Assembly (NCBI RefSeq): GCF_022458895.1
Contig: NZ_JAINFL010000002.1
Coordinates: 1,150,599-1,214,598, forward strand
Length of the DNA stretch: 64,000 bases
Direction of reading: 5' to 3'
Origin: Roseihalotalea indica
GTDB taxonomy: Bacteria > Bacteroidota > Bacteroidia > Cytophagales > Cyclobacteriaceae
Shown: positions 16,938 to 27,534 of the stretch, piece by piece
Layout: the number at the start of each line of letters is the position of its first letter
Numbering within the stretch: position 1 is the first letter of the stretch
Program-made: the position numbers and the translations under genes
Notes under the pieces: model-generated
Told to the model about the DNA's origin: nothing
Seen by the model: the letters and a program-made list of their open reading frames with translations, nothing else
Databases searched by the model: none

Positions 16938-17013
16938 CAATTCTACGCTTTCTATTACTTCTCTCTGGAGAAGGTATGATCCTTGCGGCTTAGACGGTTG
17001 AGACAGCCAATGT

Positions 17014-18525
17014 ATGAATCCACTCAAAAAACTGGCGGGGCAAACCGCGCTATATGGTGTTAGTACCATCCTGGGGCGTGTCCTAACGTATGCACTAGTC
17101 CCGCTCCATACTTTTATATTTGAAGAAGAGAGTTACGGCGTTATTACGGAGCTTTATGCTTACGTCGCTTTCTTCAATATTCTCTATACTTTTGGTATGG
17201 AAACAGCCTATTTTCGCTTTACCGCCCGAGTACAGGGTGATAAAAAAGAAAAGCAGCAAGTCTATTGGGCAGTTTGTACCACCGTATTTCTGATTAGTAC
17301 GGTTTCTTCACTAATTCTCCTGTTTTATGCCGATAATATTGCTACCTCGTTAGGCTATGCAGATCTGGGGTATGTTATCAGATGGATAGCTATTATTCTT
17401 TGGATTGATGCCGTGGTAGCCGTACCCTATGCCCGGTTGCGTCAGGAAAACCGCCCTCTTCAATTCACAGTAACCAAACTCGCGGCAATATTCCTTCAGG
17501 TAGCCCTGAACATGTTCTTTTTGCTGTTGCTCCCTAAAATTCACACCGCTACCACCTGGCTGGATGCTCTCTACAATCTTGATCTTGGGGTAGGCTACGT
17601 ATTCCTGGCCAACCTGATCGGTAATGCGATTATTCCCTTTATGCTTTGGAAGTATATTCTCCAGATACGGTTCCGATTGGATGCGGCAGTGCTCCGCCCG
17701 ATGTTGATTTATGCGTTCCCTATTTTCATCATGGGTATCGGGGGAATGATTAACGAGAATATAGAGAAGATACTGTTGAATGATCTCCTGCCCGCTGATT
17801 TTTATCCGGATAAAACCCCTCAACAAGCTTTGGGTACCTATGGTGCCTGCTTCAAGCTGAGTATATTTATGACACTGGCGATTCAGGCGTTTCGTTATGC
17901 GGGCGAACCTTTCTTTTTTTCCAGAGCCGAAGATGAAGACAAACAGGCCCCTCGTCTGTTTGCCCAGGTAATGCATTATTTCACCATTTTTAGCATTTTA
18001 ATTCTCTTGGGAGTCAGTGTCAACATAGATCTATTAGGGCAACTGCTGATTCGCGATTCAGACTATTGGGATGCATTATACATAGTGCCATTCTTGCTGT
18101 TTGCCAAGCTGTTGTATGGTGTATATATCAACTTATCAATTTGGTTTAAACTGACGGATAAGACTTACTTTGGCACCATAACCAGTATCATTGGTGCAGT
18201 GGTAACGTTGGCTGGAAACTTTCTATTGATTCCCGTATTAGGTTATCTGGGTAGTGCGGTGGCCAGTATTGCTTGTTTTTCGGTGATGTGCTTAGTTTGC
18301 TACTACTACGGCAAAAAATACTACCCAATTCCGTATAACTTCACGCCATCATTTTGGTATTTGCTAACCGCCTTATTGATCATCTACGGAACATTTAAGC
18401 TAGAGCTATCAGATACACTGGTAAAAAATATAGTAAATATTGGTATTACTTTAGTGTTTGCTACCGTGGTCTTTCTGATTGAACGAAGCCAGTTACAACA
18501 ACAGCGAAAAAACGTACATAACTGA
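17014..18525 (+). CDS. Polysaccharide flippase (Wzx/MVF superfamily)
   Basis: A 503-residue integral membrane protein with about 12-14 hydrophobic segments. The N-terminus [27 protein letters not shown] has the loop typical of O-antigen and teichoic-acid flippases. Members move lipid-linked oligosaccharides across the inner membrane. The following genes dut, a sugar nucleotidyltransferase, a TPR protein, a DUF4292 lipoprotein and an EnvC-like protein are on the same strand and mostly concern the envelope. The preferred dut start lies 10 bases after this gene's stop. Confidence 0.88.
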   Translation: MNPLKKLAGQTALYGVSTILGRVLTYALVPLHTFIFEEESYGVITELYAYVAFFNILYTFGMETAYFRFTARVQGDKKEKQQVYWAVCTTVFLISTVSSLILLFYADNIATSLGYADLGYVIRWIAIILWIDAVVAVPYARLRQENRPLQFTVTKLAAIFLQVALNMFFLLLLPKIHTATTWLDALYNLDLGVGYVFLANLIGNAIIPFMLWKYILQIRFRLDAAVLRPMLIYAFPIFIMGIGGMINENIEKILLNDLLPADFYPDKTPQQALGTYGACFKLSIFMTLAIQAFRYAGEPFFFSRAEDEDKQAPRLFAQVMHYFTIFSILILLGVSVNIDLLGQLLIRDSDYWDALYIVPFLLFAKLLYGVYINLSIWFKLTDKTYFGTITSIIGAVVTLAGNFLLIPVLGYLGSAVASIACFSVMCLVCYYYGKKYYPIPYNFTPSFWYLLTALLIIYGTFKLELSDTLVKNIVNIGITLVFATVVFLIERSQLQQQRKNVHN

Positions 18526-18535
18526 ATCTAATCGT

Positions 18536-18973
18536 ATGATCCAAGTAAAAATTGTCAACCAATCTAAACATCCTCTACCAGCCTATCAAACCGAACATGC
18601 CGCTGGTATGGATGTATATGCCAACCTGGAAGAACCAGTGACCTTGCAACCACTGGAGCGCTCATTAATCAGTACCGGATTTTTTATGGAATTGCCGGTA
18701 GGATACGAAGCTCAGGTGCGGCCCCGCAGCGGGTTAGCTTATAAGCATGGACTGACTGTTCTGAACAGCCCCGGAACTATTGATGCCGACTATCGGGGGG
18801 AAGTGAAAGTGTTACTGGTTAATGTATCTAACGAACCGTACACGGTTAAGCCCGGAGAGCGGATTGCTCAGGTAGTCGTTGCCAGACATGAACAAGTAGC
18901 GTGGGAGGAGGTAGAATCTCTAAGCGAAACCAAGCGCGGTGCCGGCGGCTATGGGAGTACCGGGCGGCAATGA
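18536..18973 (+). CDS. dut: dUTP diphosphatase
   Basis: A 145-residue trimeric dUTPase that hydrolyses dUTP to dUMP and pyrophosphate. All five motifs are visible: AGMDVYANL (1), [11 protein letters not shown] (2), [18 protein letters not shown] (3), [10 protein letters not shown] (4) and the flexible [10 protein letters not shown] tail (5). The open frame extends upstream to 18479, overlapping the flippase gene, but the ATG at 18536 gives [19 protein letters not shown], the usual family N-terminus, and is chosen. Confidence 0.95.
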   Translation: MIQVKIVNQSKHPLPAYQTEHAAGMDVYANLEEPVTLQPLERSLISTGFFMELPVGYEAQVRPRSGLAYKHGLTVLNSPGTIDADYRGEVKVLLVNVSNEPYTVKPGERIAQVVVARHEQVAWEEVESLSETKRGAGGYGSTGRQ

Positions 18974-19086
18974 ACAATGAGCAATTAGTAATGAACAGTT
19001 AGCAAAGAGCTGGGCGCGCCATACAGTGATTAGTGAATATCGGATTAACGGTTAGTGGGGAACGAGCGGCTATGAGTTTTAAATTT

Positions 19087-19107
19087 GCACATTGCACATT
19101 GCACATT
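19087..19107. repeat. Three tandem GCACATT units
   Basis: The 7-base unit GCACATT is repeated three times without error in the intergenic space before the nucleotidyltransferase. It ends 92 bases upstream of the GTG start. Too short to infer a function. Confidence 0.6.
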
Positions 19108-19199
19108 GTTTTAAGGTGTACTAAATCAAATCATTTATGTTTTTTTAGCGGTGCCTATAACTCTACCTTGGTGATTTTTAACAGCAAACCACATATAAC

Positions 19200-20216
19200 G
19201 TGAGAATCATCGTTCCTATGGCTGGTATGGGCAAACGCATGCGACCCCATACCCTTACCATCCCTAAACCTCTCATCCCCATTGCCGGAAAACCCATTGT
19301 CCACCGCCTGGTAGAAGACATTGCCAAAGTGGTAAAGCAACCCGTTGAGGAGGTGGGCTTTGTCATTGGACGGAGTTTTGGGGAGGAAGTAGAAAAAAGC
19401 CTGCTCAACGTGGCCGAGTCTATTGGGGCCAAGGGAAGAATTTACTATCAGGATGAAGCTTTGGGCACCGCGCATGCGCTTTACTGCGCCAAAGATCTGC
19501 TGGAGGGGAACGTAATCGTTGCTTATGCCGATACCTTATTTAAGGCCGACTTTACGCTGGATGCGGAGCAGGACGGAATTATATGGGTACAGAAAGTAGC
19601 CGACCCATCAGCCTTTGGAGTAGTGCAGGTGAATGACGAAAATACCATCATCGATTTTGTGGAGAAACCCGTTACCTTCATTTCTGACTTGGCGATTATT
19701 GGAATTTACTACTTCCGGGATGGAGCTTTTCTGCGAAGCGAGTTACAGTACCTGATTGATAATGATATTAGAAACTCCGGCGAATTTCAGATTACCAATG
19801 CGCTGGAAAACATGAAGAATAAAGGAGTACGTTTTGTTCCGGGGCAGGTAGACGAATGGCTGGATTGTGGCAATAAGGATGCAACCGTACATACCAACCA
19901 GCGATACCTGGAGTATATTCAGGATGATCTGGAAATGCCCGATTCAGTGAGCACGGAGAATTCTATCATTATTCCGCCGGTGTATCTGGGCGAGCAGGTA
20001 AAAATTCATAATTCGGTGGTTGGTCCTTATGTTTCTATTGGCGATAATACCGAAATTAGTAACTCGCGCCTTCAAAACTCTATTGTTCAAACCAATACTA
20101 TTGTAGCAAACGCTAACTTAGAGAATTCTATGTTAGGAAATTTTGTTACCTTAAAATTAAGTTCTTCCGATTTAAGTATTGGCGACTATAATTCAGTAGT
20201 TGAAAATATGCATTAA
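19200..20216 (+). CDS. Sugar-phosphate nucleotidyltransferase
   Basis: A 338-residue protein. The N-terminal Rossmann-like transferase domain begins MRIIVPMAGMGKRMRPHT with the nucleotide-binding PMAGMGKRMRP and IPKPLIPIAGKP motifs, and YADTLF is the metal-binding Asp segment. The C-terminal ~80 residues (VYLGEQVKIHNSVVGPYVSIG) form a left-handed beta helix. Such enzymes activate sugar-1-phosphates to NDP-sugars for glycan synthesis; the nucleotide and sugar are not certain. The start is GTG at 19200, directly before the first conserved strand. Its position after a flippase and before envelope genes suits surface polysaccharide assembly. Confidence 0.88.
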   Translation: MRIIVPMAGMGKRMRPHTLTIPKPLIPIAGKPIVHRLVEDIAKVVKQPVEEVGFVIGRSFGEEVEKSLLNVAESIGAKGRIYYQDEALGTAHALYCAKDLLEGNVIVAYADTLFKADFTLDAEQDGIIWVQKVADPSAFGVVQVNDENTIIDFVEKPVTFISDLAIIGIYYFRDGAFLRSELQYLIDNDIRNSGEFQITNALENMKNKGVRFVPGQVDEWLDCGNKDATVHTNQRYLEYIQDDLEMPDSVSTENSIIIPPVYLGEQVKIHNSVVGPYVSIGDNTEISNSRLQNSIVQTNTIVANANLENSMLGNFVTLKLSSSDLSIGDYNSVVENMH

Positions 20217-20362
20217 TACCTTACAGGTTTTCATACTACCGCATTGAACTTTATCGTTGCTAGTACGTGTATGGGTTACAGGAAAAGATAAACGAATTGT
20301 ATAATCGTCATCCGGCATTAGGTCGTTTACCCGGATGATGAGCCGCCAAAGAGGCATGTGTT

Positions 20363-22084
20363 ATGAAAATATCTCACCTAAAGCGAAGTATCTGGTTTGG
20401 TTGTGTACTGCTTCTTTTCATGGCATCGAGTACCTATGCCCAGCGGGATAAGTCTTCCCGGGAAGATCGGAAAATACGGGAGGCTACCTATTATTTCACC
20501 GAAGGGGCAAAATACTATATCCTCGAGGATATGGAAAAAGCCCTGGCATTGTTTGAAAAATCACTGGAAAGTGACCCCGACAATGATGCTGCCCATTTCA
20601 AAATTGCCGATATTTTTTCTCGTCAAGGCATATTAGATAAAGCCCTTTACCATGCCAATCAGGCTATTGAGCTTAGCCCCGACAACAAGTATTATTATCT
20701 CACCAAAGCAGGAATTCTCACGCAGCAATCAAACTTTGAGGAAGCCGCTCAGGTGTACGAAACCATGATTGACCGGTTAGATAAAACCGATGATTATCTG
20801 TTTGATCTGGCCGCCCTATACTTGTATCAGCAAAAGTTTGATCAGGCAATAGAAACGTACGATAGAATTGAGCAAAAATACGGACTGCTCCCTGAAGTAA
20901 TCACTGCCAAACAGCGCATCTATCTACAACAGAATAAGCTGAACATGGCTATTGCTGAGGGAGAGCGATTGATAGAAAATTTTCCTGGCGAAGGATCGTA
21001 TGTAATTGCCCTATCTGAAATATTTATCTCTAATGGAAAAGACCGAGAGGCCATACCTTATTTAGAGTCTCTGCTGGAGGAAGCGCCTGATAATCCGGAA
21101 GCAGAACTGCTTTTGGCAAAAATTTATCAAAATCTGGGAGAGGATGCCAAAGCGGAAGAACATATGGGAGTGGCATTTACTAACCCTAATTTAAGTCTCA
21201 AATTAAAATTAGAGTTAGTTGCCAAATACATTCAGGAGTTGCCCGACCCTAATACTCAGCAACTGGTTAGTACTTTAACGGATAAAATTTTAGAGTCGCA
21301 TCCGGAAGAGGCTGATGCCTATATCCTGAAAGGCGACTTTTTAAATGCCATTGATAGTACCAGCAAGGCCCGGGATTATTATTTAAAGTCTACTAAATAC
21401 GATGATACTAATTTCAATGTATGGCAAAATCTGCTGACCATAGAATTTCAAACGTTGCAGGAAACGGATAGTGTGATCAAGCACTCAGAGCAGGCGTTAG
21501 AGATGTTTCCTAATCAGGGGATTGTTTACTTTTATAATGGTGCAGCCCATGCGGCCAAGCAAAACTACGATGAAGCAGCTTATTCGCTGGATCAGGCCAA
21601 GCGTTTATCTAACAACGCGGAACTTACTCAGTATTGTAATATCTATTTAGGTGATGTATATAATGGGTTAGAGCAGTACGATAAATCATCGGAAGCCTAC
21701 GAAGCAGTGCTCAAAGCAGACCCTAGTAATGACTATGTGTTGAACAATTACAGTTATTTTCTGGCCATCCGTCAGGAAAAACTGCCGTATGCCAAACAAC
21801 TTTCTACCCGTTTGCTTGAACTAAATCCTGAGAATGCTAATTATTTGGATACGCACGGTTGGGTTCTATACATGATGGGCGAGTATAAGCAAGCCAAAAA
21901 ATACATTGAGCAGGCTTTGGAAAAAGGAGCCGGTAGTGGAGAGGTGGTAGAGCATTACGGAGATATACTTTTTAAACTTGGAGATGTAGATCAGGCTGTG
22001 CAACAATGGATGAAAGCTAAAGGCATGGATGATGCATCAGAACTTATCGATAAAAAAATTGCTGACCGAAAATTATACGAGTAA
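20363..22084 (+). CDS. Exported tetratricopeptide repeat protein
   Basis: A 573-residue protein with a signal peptide (MKISHLKRSIWFGCVLLLFM, likely cleavage after STYAQ). About ten TPR-like repeats follow, for example FEKSLESDPDNDAAHFKIAD, LYHANQAIELSPDNKYYY and YEAVLKADPSNDYVLNNYS. TPR arrays in the periplasm usually scaffold protein complexes. The downstream DUF4292 gene overlaps its end by 56 bases and the EnvC-like gene follows, so the three likely form one envelope operon. The specific partner is unknown. Confidence 0.85.
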   Translation: MKISHLKRSIWFGCVLLLFMASSTYAQRDKSSREDRKIREATYYFTEGAKYYILEDMEKALALFEKSLESDPDNDAAHFKIADIFSRQGILDKALYHANQAIELSPDNKYYYLTKAGILTQQSNFEEAAQVYETMIDRLDKTDDYLFDLAALYLYQQKFDQAIETYDRIEQKYGLLPEVITAKQRIYLQQNKLNMAIAEGERLIENFPGEGSYVIALSEIFISNGKDREAIPYLESLLEEAPDNPEAELLLAKIYQNLGEDAKAEEHMGVAFTNPNLSLKLKLELVAKYIQELPDPNTQQLVSTLTDKILESHPEEADAYILKGDFLNAIDSTSKARDYYLKSTKYDDTNFNVWQNLLTIEFQTLQETDSVIKHSEQALEMFPNQGIVYFYNGAAHAAKQNYDEAAYSLDQAKRLSNNAELTQYCNIYLGDVYNGLEQYDKSSEAYEAVLKADPSNDYVLNNYSYFLAIRQEKLPYAKQLSTRLLELNPENANYLDTHGWVLYMMGEYKQAKKYIEQALEKGAGSGEVVEHYGDILFKLGDVDQAVQQWMKAKGMDDASELIDKKIADRKLYE

Positions 22085-22865
22085 CCTAACCTGGCTGACC
22101 TTTGGGTTGTCCCTCTTACTATTCTTGACTGGCTGTAGTAAAAAAATTACTGGCGTAGACAGAAGTGGCGTAAAAGCCAATGAGCTACAGGTGCGAGATA
22201 TTGACTTTGATTACCTGACAGCCAGTAGCAAAATCAAGTTTCGTAATGAAGGCCAGAATGTAAGCGCAACAGCTAACATCCGGATGAAAAAAGACAGTAT
22301 TATCTGGATATCGGTTACTCCTGGCTTCGGCATTGAGGCCGCCCGAGCTATTATTAATCGCGATTCATTGGCGTTTATCAACCGGCTGGACAAAGAATAT
22401 CGAAGCTATAACTTTCAGGAACTCAGCAAAAAATATAATTTTACAATCAACTACGACTTGTTGCAGGCAGTGCTGTTGGGCGATATGCCCCGGTCTATTG
22501 TAGAGGATGATGAAGTTAAGCAGGAATCGAACTACTTCGTGGTTCGGCAGGAAGAGGGCCCCATTACAATTGACAATTTTATTGACCGGCAACTGATGAA
22601 AGTAGAGCGTATTGCAATGGTAGAGGAAGGCTCTGATAGAGGTTCTCAGAATAAGGGCGGGAAAAATACGCTCAACTTGCAATACAGCGATTTTAAGCAG
22701 TTGGATGAAGAGGTATTACCGTTCAGTAATTTGGTTTCTCTGGATTATCGGCAACATGGCCAAAAGCGTAGGACACAAATTGACATTGAACACAAAAAAG
22801 TCTCGATTGTTAACGAAGCCTTGCGTTTCCCTTTTTCCGTCCCTACTAAATATGCCCGGAGGTAG
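22029..22865 (+). CDS. DUF4292 lipoprotein
   Basis: A 278-residue lipoprotein with lipobox LFLTGC after a hydrophobic stretch near residues 22-35. The mature part has the DUF4292 pattern: an alternating strand region (YLTASSKIKFRNEGQNVSAT, ANIRMKKDSIIWISVTPGFG) resembling LolA/LolB or RseB-like half-barrel folds, which carry lipids or sense lipoproteins. That resemblance is inference. The N-terminal ATG pair lies inside the end of the TPR gene (56-base overlap), giving a longer than usual leader before the hydrophobic core. The next gene overlaps its stop by 14 bases. Confidence 0.85.
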   Translation: MMHQNLSIKKLLTENYTSNLTWLTFGLSLLLFLTGCSKKITGVDRSGVKANELQVRDIDFDYLTASSKIKFRNEGQNVSATANIRMKKDSIIWISVTPGFGIEAARAIINRDSLAFINRLDKEYRSYNFQELSKKYNFTINYDLLQAVLLGDMPRSIVEDDEVKQESNYFVVRQEEGPITIDNFIDRQLMKVERIAMVEEGSDRGSQNKGGKNTLNLQYSDFKQLDEEVLPFSNLVSLDYRQHGQKRRTQIDIEHKKVSIVNEALRFPFSVPTKYARR

Positions 22866-24111
22866 AACATGCCACCCAAGAGGTACATTACTGGGACTTT
22901 ACCTTCGGATAGTTATACTAGGAGTTCTTACCCTAAGTGTGGTTGTCCCTGGTTGGTCTCAACAGTCTCCGGTAAGCCGCGATCAACTGGAAAAAGAGAA
23001 AAAAGAGAATCTTCAGCGTATCAAAGAAGCCCAGCGCATCCTTTCTGAAACTTCCACGCGCCGGGAAAGTAGTATTGGGCAACTGAATGCTATTAATCAG
23101 CAAATTGAGGCCCGAGAGTCACTCATTCAGTCTATTAGCCAGGAACTTGATCTGCTGGAAGTACAAATTACTGAGTTAGGAAGCGTTATTACAGCGCTGG
23201 AAGAAGATTTGGTCAATCTTAAGCAAGAGTACGCCTATATGGTGTATGCCGCCAGCAAGACCAGCAATAGCTACGACCGACTCACTTTTCTATTCTCCGC
23301 AAAAACATTTAATCAGCTTTTCCGGCGGGTTAAGTACATGCAGCAATATTCGCAAGCGCGAAAAAATCAGGTGGAGCAAATTCAGAAAGTACGGGAGACA
23401 TTAATTAACCAGCGGGAATCTATCGAAAGTAAACGCCTGGAGCGCCAGGTGCTGCTCGACCAGCAGGTAATTGCCAACCAGGACCTACTTGCCCTCAAAA
23501 CCAAGCAGCGCGTTCTGATTCGTGACTTAGGTAAACGAGAAGCTGAGTTGAAGAAAGAAGTAGACTCTCGCCGGAACGATGTGCAGCGCCTGGAGCGACT
23601 CATAGCTGACCTGATTAAAAAAGAAATGGAAGAGAGTGCCGCCAATGAAACCGAAAATGCCGTGGCACTTAATACTTCTAAGGAAGCACTTTCTACCTCA
23701 TTTGCCAGCAAAAAAGCAAGTCTTCAGTGGCCGGTAAGTACCGGGTTTATTTCTCAGCGGTTTGGTAATAATCCTCATCCTGTTATGAAAAATATTCTGG
23801 TGCCTAACGATGGAGTGGATATTCAAACTAACCAAGATGCTCAGGTAAAAGCCGTGTTTGACGGGGTTGTGATTGCCATCACACCTATTCCCGGGCCGGG
23901 TAACAACAAAGCGGTTATTATGCAACATGGCGAGTACTTCACAGTTTACTCCCGGTTAAAAGATGTAAATGTTCGAAAAGGACAGGCCGTTCGGGCTGAA
24001 GAACCCGTAGGAATGGTCTATACCGATTCTGACGGTATTTCAGCCCTTCAGTTCCAGATATGGCATAATCAGCAAAAACTCAATCCTGAACCGTGGTTGC
24101 AGCGGCGATAG
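22852..24111 (+). CDS. EnvC-like murein hydrolase activator (degenerate LytM)
   Basis: About 419 residues: a signal peptide ending near VVPGWSQ, a long coiled coil (roughly residues 45-270), then a C-terminal LytM/M23 domain. The metal ligands of active M23 peptidases are not conserved. The HxGxD site reads PNDGVD, the GHL segment reads YSRLK, and the HLHFE strand reads ALQFQI. As in E. coli EnvC, the domain is therefore probably inactive and activates a cell-wall amidase at division. The frame is open further upstream (22705), but the ATG at 22852, just before the DUF4292 stop, precedes the signal peptide and is preferred. Confidence 0.88.
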   Translation: MPGGRTCHPRGTLLGLYLRIVILGVLTLSVVVPGWSQQSPVSRDQLEKEKKENLQRIKEAQRILSETSTRRESSIGQLNAINQQIEARESLIQSISQELDLLEVQITELGSVITALEEDLVNLKQEYAYMVYAASKTSNSYDRLTFLFSAKTFNQLFRRVKYMQQYSQARKNQVEQIQKVRETLINQRESIESKRLERQVLLDQQVIANQDLLALKTKQRVLIRDLGKREAELKKEVDSRRNDVQRLERLIADLIKKEMEESAANETENAVALNTSKEALSTSFASKKASLQWPVSTGFISQRFGNNPHPVMKNILVPNDGVDIQTNQDAQVKAVFDGVVIAITPIPGPGNNKAVIMQHGEYFTVYSRLKDVNVRKGQAVRAEEPVGMVYTDSDGISALQFQIWHNQQKLNPEPWLQRR

Positions 24112-24304
24112 TAAAATAAATTTGATAGAGGGTTTTTTAAACAAAAGAATATCCGAAAGGTGAACTTTTCAGCATCTATTACTCTTTGCTAAAAAAGCTA
24201 TTATTAGATAGCAGTATGGCGAATTGTTAGAGGAAAACAGGAGGCATACATATTAATTCGTTATATTTACCTCTTAGCTACACAGCAAGTTTACTTAAAC
24301 TAAA

Positions 24305-24523
24305 ATGAATATGGCTACTAACTTTGCATTTATCGGAGGTTTAGGAGGATGGGAAATTCTCTTGATTGTCTTAGTATTACTTATTTTCTTTGGAGCCAAG
24401 CGTATTCCGGAACTAGCCAAAGGGCTGGGCCGAGGTATCCGTGAGTTTAAGGACGCTACCAAAGAAATAAAGGACGAAATTGAAGAAGGCACTCGAAACA
24501 CCACAACCACCACAAAATCGTAA
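24305..24523 (+). CDS. tatA: Sec-independent protein translocase TatA
   Basis: A 72-residue protein with the TatA/E architecture. A short N-terminus carries the hydrophobic helix [22 protein letters not shown] with the FG-K-PEL hinge. An amphipathic helix ([19 protein letters not shown]) and a charged tail follow. TatA forms the pore for folded proteins with twin-arginine signals; two candidates for such export occur at 37985 and 41866. TatC is not in the window. The gene overlaps gatA by 44 bases. Confidence 0.93.
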   Translation: MNMATNFAFIGGLGGWEILLIVLVLLIFFGAKRIPELAKGLGRGIREFKDATKEIKDEIEEGTRNTTTTTKS

Positions 24524-25958
24524 ACCACCCGCGTTTACTTCATTTCAAGATATTCAGCAAGGGCTACAAGAAAAAGTGTTTTCTTGTCAGGATGTTGTTG
24601 AGTACTACCTCACGAATATTCGGGAGCAGCAGCACTTGGGCGCCTTCGTAGAAGTCTACGAAGAAGAAGCTCGAGTTCAGGCAAAATTAATTGATCAGAA
24701 ACTCGCTCAGGGAAAAGCGGGTCGGTTAGCAGGTATGGTCATTGGGCTCAAAGATGTTTTGTGCCATCGTGATCATGCAGTGCAGGCCGGAAGCCAGATT
24801 CTAGAAGGGTTTCAATCTCAGTTTACGGCCACTGCTGTTCAGCGCCTAATAGAAGAGGATGCCATAATCATCGGAAGGCAAAATTGCGATGAATTTGCAA
24901 TGGGGTCTTCTACCGAAAATTCCTCATTTTTCCCTACGCGTAATGCTGCCGATCCCGAACGAGTACCCGGAGGGTCCTCAGGAGGGTCTGCTGTGGCTGT
25001 GCAAGGGCATATGTGTACCGCCTCTTTAGGGTCAGATACCGGAGGGTCCATACGGCAGCCTGCCGCTTTCTGTGGCCTCGTGGGTATGAAACCTACCTAT
25101 TCTCGCATCTCTCGCTATGGTCTCATCGCCTATGCTTCTTCCTTCGATGTAATTGGGACACTTACCCATACCATAGAAGATGCTGCCTTACTAACTGAAG
25201 TAATGGCCGGGCCGGATGAATATGATAGTACGGTGTCTCAGCAGGCAGTGCCTTCTTATACGGCAAACCTTTCAGCTAACTCTACTCCCCGGAAGATTGC
25301 TTATTTGCAAAATACGCTAGAGCATGAAGGGCTACATCCAGATGTAAAGCAGAAGACTGAATCAGCTTTGCAGCAACTTCGCCAGGATGGGCACGCGGTA
25401 GAGCCAGTCGATTTTCCGCTCTTAGAGTATGTGCTGCCGACGTATTATATTCTGACCATGGCTGAGGCAAGTTCTAACCTCTCCCGCTTCGATGGTGTAC
25501 GTTATGGATACCGTAGCCCGAACAGCACAAATATGGAAGCCATGTACAAGAAAACTCGAACTGAGGCGTTTGGAGAAGAAGTACAGCGGCGAATTATGCT
25601 GGGTACATTTGTGCTGAGTGCAAGTTACTACGACGCATACTATACCAAAGCTCAAAAAGTACGTCGCCTGTTGCAAGATGCCACGTGTAAGCTATTACAA
25701 GAATATGATTTTATAGTGTTACCAACTACTCCCACTCCTGCTTTTAAACTAGGTGAGCGAGCTACTCCTTTAGAGATGTATCTGGCTGATTTATTCACCG
25801 TGCAGGCATCTATTGCTGGCGTTCCGGCCATATCTGTACCCGTAGGCAATAGTGAACAGGGGTTACCCATTGGATTACAGATTATCGGTGATGCTTTTAA
25901 AGAGGCAGATCTTATGGCTTTTGCTCAGTATTTTATGGATAACCATACCATAAACTGA
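24480..25958 (+). CDS. gatA: Asp/Glu-tRNA amidotransferase subunit A
   Basis: A 492-residue amidase-signature enzyme. The Ser-cisSer-Lys triad regions are visible: Lys in VIGLKDVLC, cis-Ser in [12 protein letters not shown] and the nucleophile in [19 protein letters not shown]. With GatB and GatC it amidates Glu-tRNA(Gln) or Asp-tRNA(Asn); those genes are not in the window. The start is TTG at 24480, inside the end of tatA, since the first conserved block begins ~18 residues later. The free-amidase alternative is less likely because [16 protein letters not shown] is the GatA version of the segment. Confidence 0.92.
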   Translation: MKKALETPQPPQNRKPPAFTSFQDIQQGLQEKVFSCQDVVEYYLTNIREQQHLGAFVEVYEEEARVQAKLIDQKLAQGKAGRLAGMVIGLKDVLCHRDHAVQAGSQILEGFQSQFTATAVQRLIEEDAIIIGRQNCDEFAMGSSTENSSFFPTRNAADPERVPGGSSGGSAVAVQGHMCTASLGSDTGGSIRQPAAFCGLVGMKPTYSRISRYGLIAYASSFDVIGTLTHTIEDAALLTEVMAGPDEYDSTVSQQAVPSYTANLSANSTPRKIAYLQNTLEHEGLHPDVKQKTESALQQLRQDGHAVEPVDFPLLEYVLPTYYILTMAEASSNLSRFDGVRYGYRSPNSTNMEAMYKKTRTEAFGEEVQRRIMLGTFVLSASYYDAYYTKAQKVRRLLQDATCKLLQEYDFIVLPTTPTPAFKLGERATPLEMYLADLFTVQASIAGVPAISVPVGNSEQGLPIGLQIIGDAFKEADLMAFAQYFMDNHTIN

Positions 25959-26063
25959 CATAAGTAAGTAAATACTACTTTATTTAGTTAACTTTTTTCA
26001 TTAAATTGTACAGAATTTGTTTACATATGGGTACACTGATAGTACCACAGATCAGCTAAATAA

Positions 26064-27452
26064 ATGCAGGCAATGACGAAACTCGCGGGACTCTTTTTCT
26101 TTACGTTAATAGCTATTATAATGATGCCCTCATGCGGTGGAGCTGCCGTTGGGGCAGATCCCACGGATACCGTGGTGCTATATCAGCCAGCATATGATTT
26201 CGAGTATGTACCAGATGCTTCTTACGAGTTGGTAGAAGACCGCATCGCCTGTATTCAATCTGATATTCCGCTTACTTATAATCATCGAGTAAAGTCGTTT
26301 ATTGACTACTTTACCGTGCGCGATCGCGAGTACACCCGAATGGTGATCCGTCGCAAAGACATCTATTTTCCTATTTTTGAGAAATCCCTGGAAAAGTACG
26401 GGTTACCTAAAGATCTAAAATACTTGGCTATCGTTGAATCCGGATTAAAACCTGAGGCTCGGTCTCGTGTGGGAGCGGTTGGCTTATGGCAGTTTATGCC
26501 CAGTACTGGTCGTATGTTCGGTCTAAAACAGGATTGGTACGTAGATGAACGACAAAATCCTGAGAAATCAACTGATGCTGCCTGCAAATACCTGAAACAG
26601 CTATACAACATGTTTGGCGATTGGGAATTAGCATTAGCCGCATACAATACCGGCCCGGGCAACGTACGGAAGGCTATTCGGCGATCAGGATACAAGAAAG
26701 GCTTTTGGGAAATATATAATTACTTACCCCGGGAAACCCGCTCATATGTGCCCCAATTTGTGGCTATTGCATACACATTAAATCACATTGACGAACATAA
26801 TCTCTGGGAAGAAACTCCGGATTATCTGGTGGAAGCTGATACTGTATTGGTTAGCCAGTTTGCCAGCCTGAAGGTTCTGGCTGAGCAGCTAAATGTGTGT
26901 GAAGATGATTTAGTACGACTTAATCCTGAATTACGGCAGGCTGCCGTGCCAGAAAATGCCAGCAATTATCCACTGCGTATTCCGGCTGATATGGCAGATT
27001 ACCTCGCCGCAAACAGCTCTACTATTCTGGATTCAGCCGGTAGTGATGTTATTAAAAAACAGTTTGTAGCTCAGGTGCAACAAACCAGTGGTAGCACGTA
27101 CGGACGAACAAAGGTTACTTATCGAGTACGTCAGGGAGATGTGCTGGGTAAAATTGCTGAGCGACACGGAGTGGGATTATCAGAGGTACGTCGGTGGAAC
27201 AATATTCGAGGTAGCCGGATTTATGCCGGGCAGCGGCTAACGCTCTATGTAAAATCTTCACAAGTAGCAGTGGCCTCTGCTTCATCACCGCAGCCTATTC
27301 CCGCGGGTAAATACCATTTGGTACAGCCGGGAGATTCTCTTTGGGAGATTTCCCGAAAGTATGAAGGGTTAACCGTCGCGAAGATCAAGCAGCTTAACAA
27401 CCTTAGTAACAATAGCATCAAACCCGGTCAAAAGCTAATTATTGGACGTTAA
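26064..27452 (+). CDS. Membrane-bound lytic transglycosylase with two LysM domains (MltD-like)
   Basis: A 462-residue lipoprotein (lipobox MMPSC near residue 24). An SLT family 1 domain spans about residues 100-240, with catalytic Glu in LAIVESGLKPEARSRVGAVG, then GLWQFMPSTG and AAYNTGPGNVRKAI. Two LysM modules follow near 350-393 (YRVRQGDVLGKIAERHGV) and 415-460 (YHLVQPGDSLWEISRKYEG). It cuts glycan strands of peptidoglycan from the periplasmic side of the outer membrane. An 8-base stem (27449-27456 with 27466-27473) overlaps the stop codon but lacks a T-run. It is followed by DUF4837 and an LAS-type peptidase candidate. Confidence 0.92.
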   Translation: MQAMTKLAGLFFFTLIAIIMMPSCGGAAVGADPTDTVVLYQPAYDFEYVPDASYELVEDRIACIQSDIPLTYNHRVKSFIDYFTVRDREYTRMVIRRKDIYFPIFEKSLEKYGLPKDLKYLAIVESGLKPEARSRVGAVGLWQFMPSTGRMFGLKQDWYVDERQNPEKSTDAACKYLKQLYNMFGDWELALAAYNTGPGNVRKAIRRSGYKKGFWEIYNYLPRETRSYVPQFVAIAYTLNHIDEHNLWEETPDYLVEADTVLVSQFASLKVLAEQLNVCEDDLVRLNPELRQAAVPENASNYPLRIPADMADYLAANSSTILDSAGSDVIKKQFVAQVQQTSGSTYGRTKVTYRVRQGDVLGKIAERHGVGLSEVRRWNNIRGSRIYAGQRLTLYVKSSQVAVASASSPQPIPAGKYHLVQPGDSLWEISRKYEGLTVAKIKQLNNLSNNSIKPGQKLIIGR

Positions 27453-27534
27453 TCTCATTTTTGGCGAGATTAAAGTACCAAAACTCAGATTACTTCGTAT
27501 AATTGAACGAAGTACCTAAAATCTATATACACCT

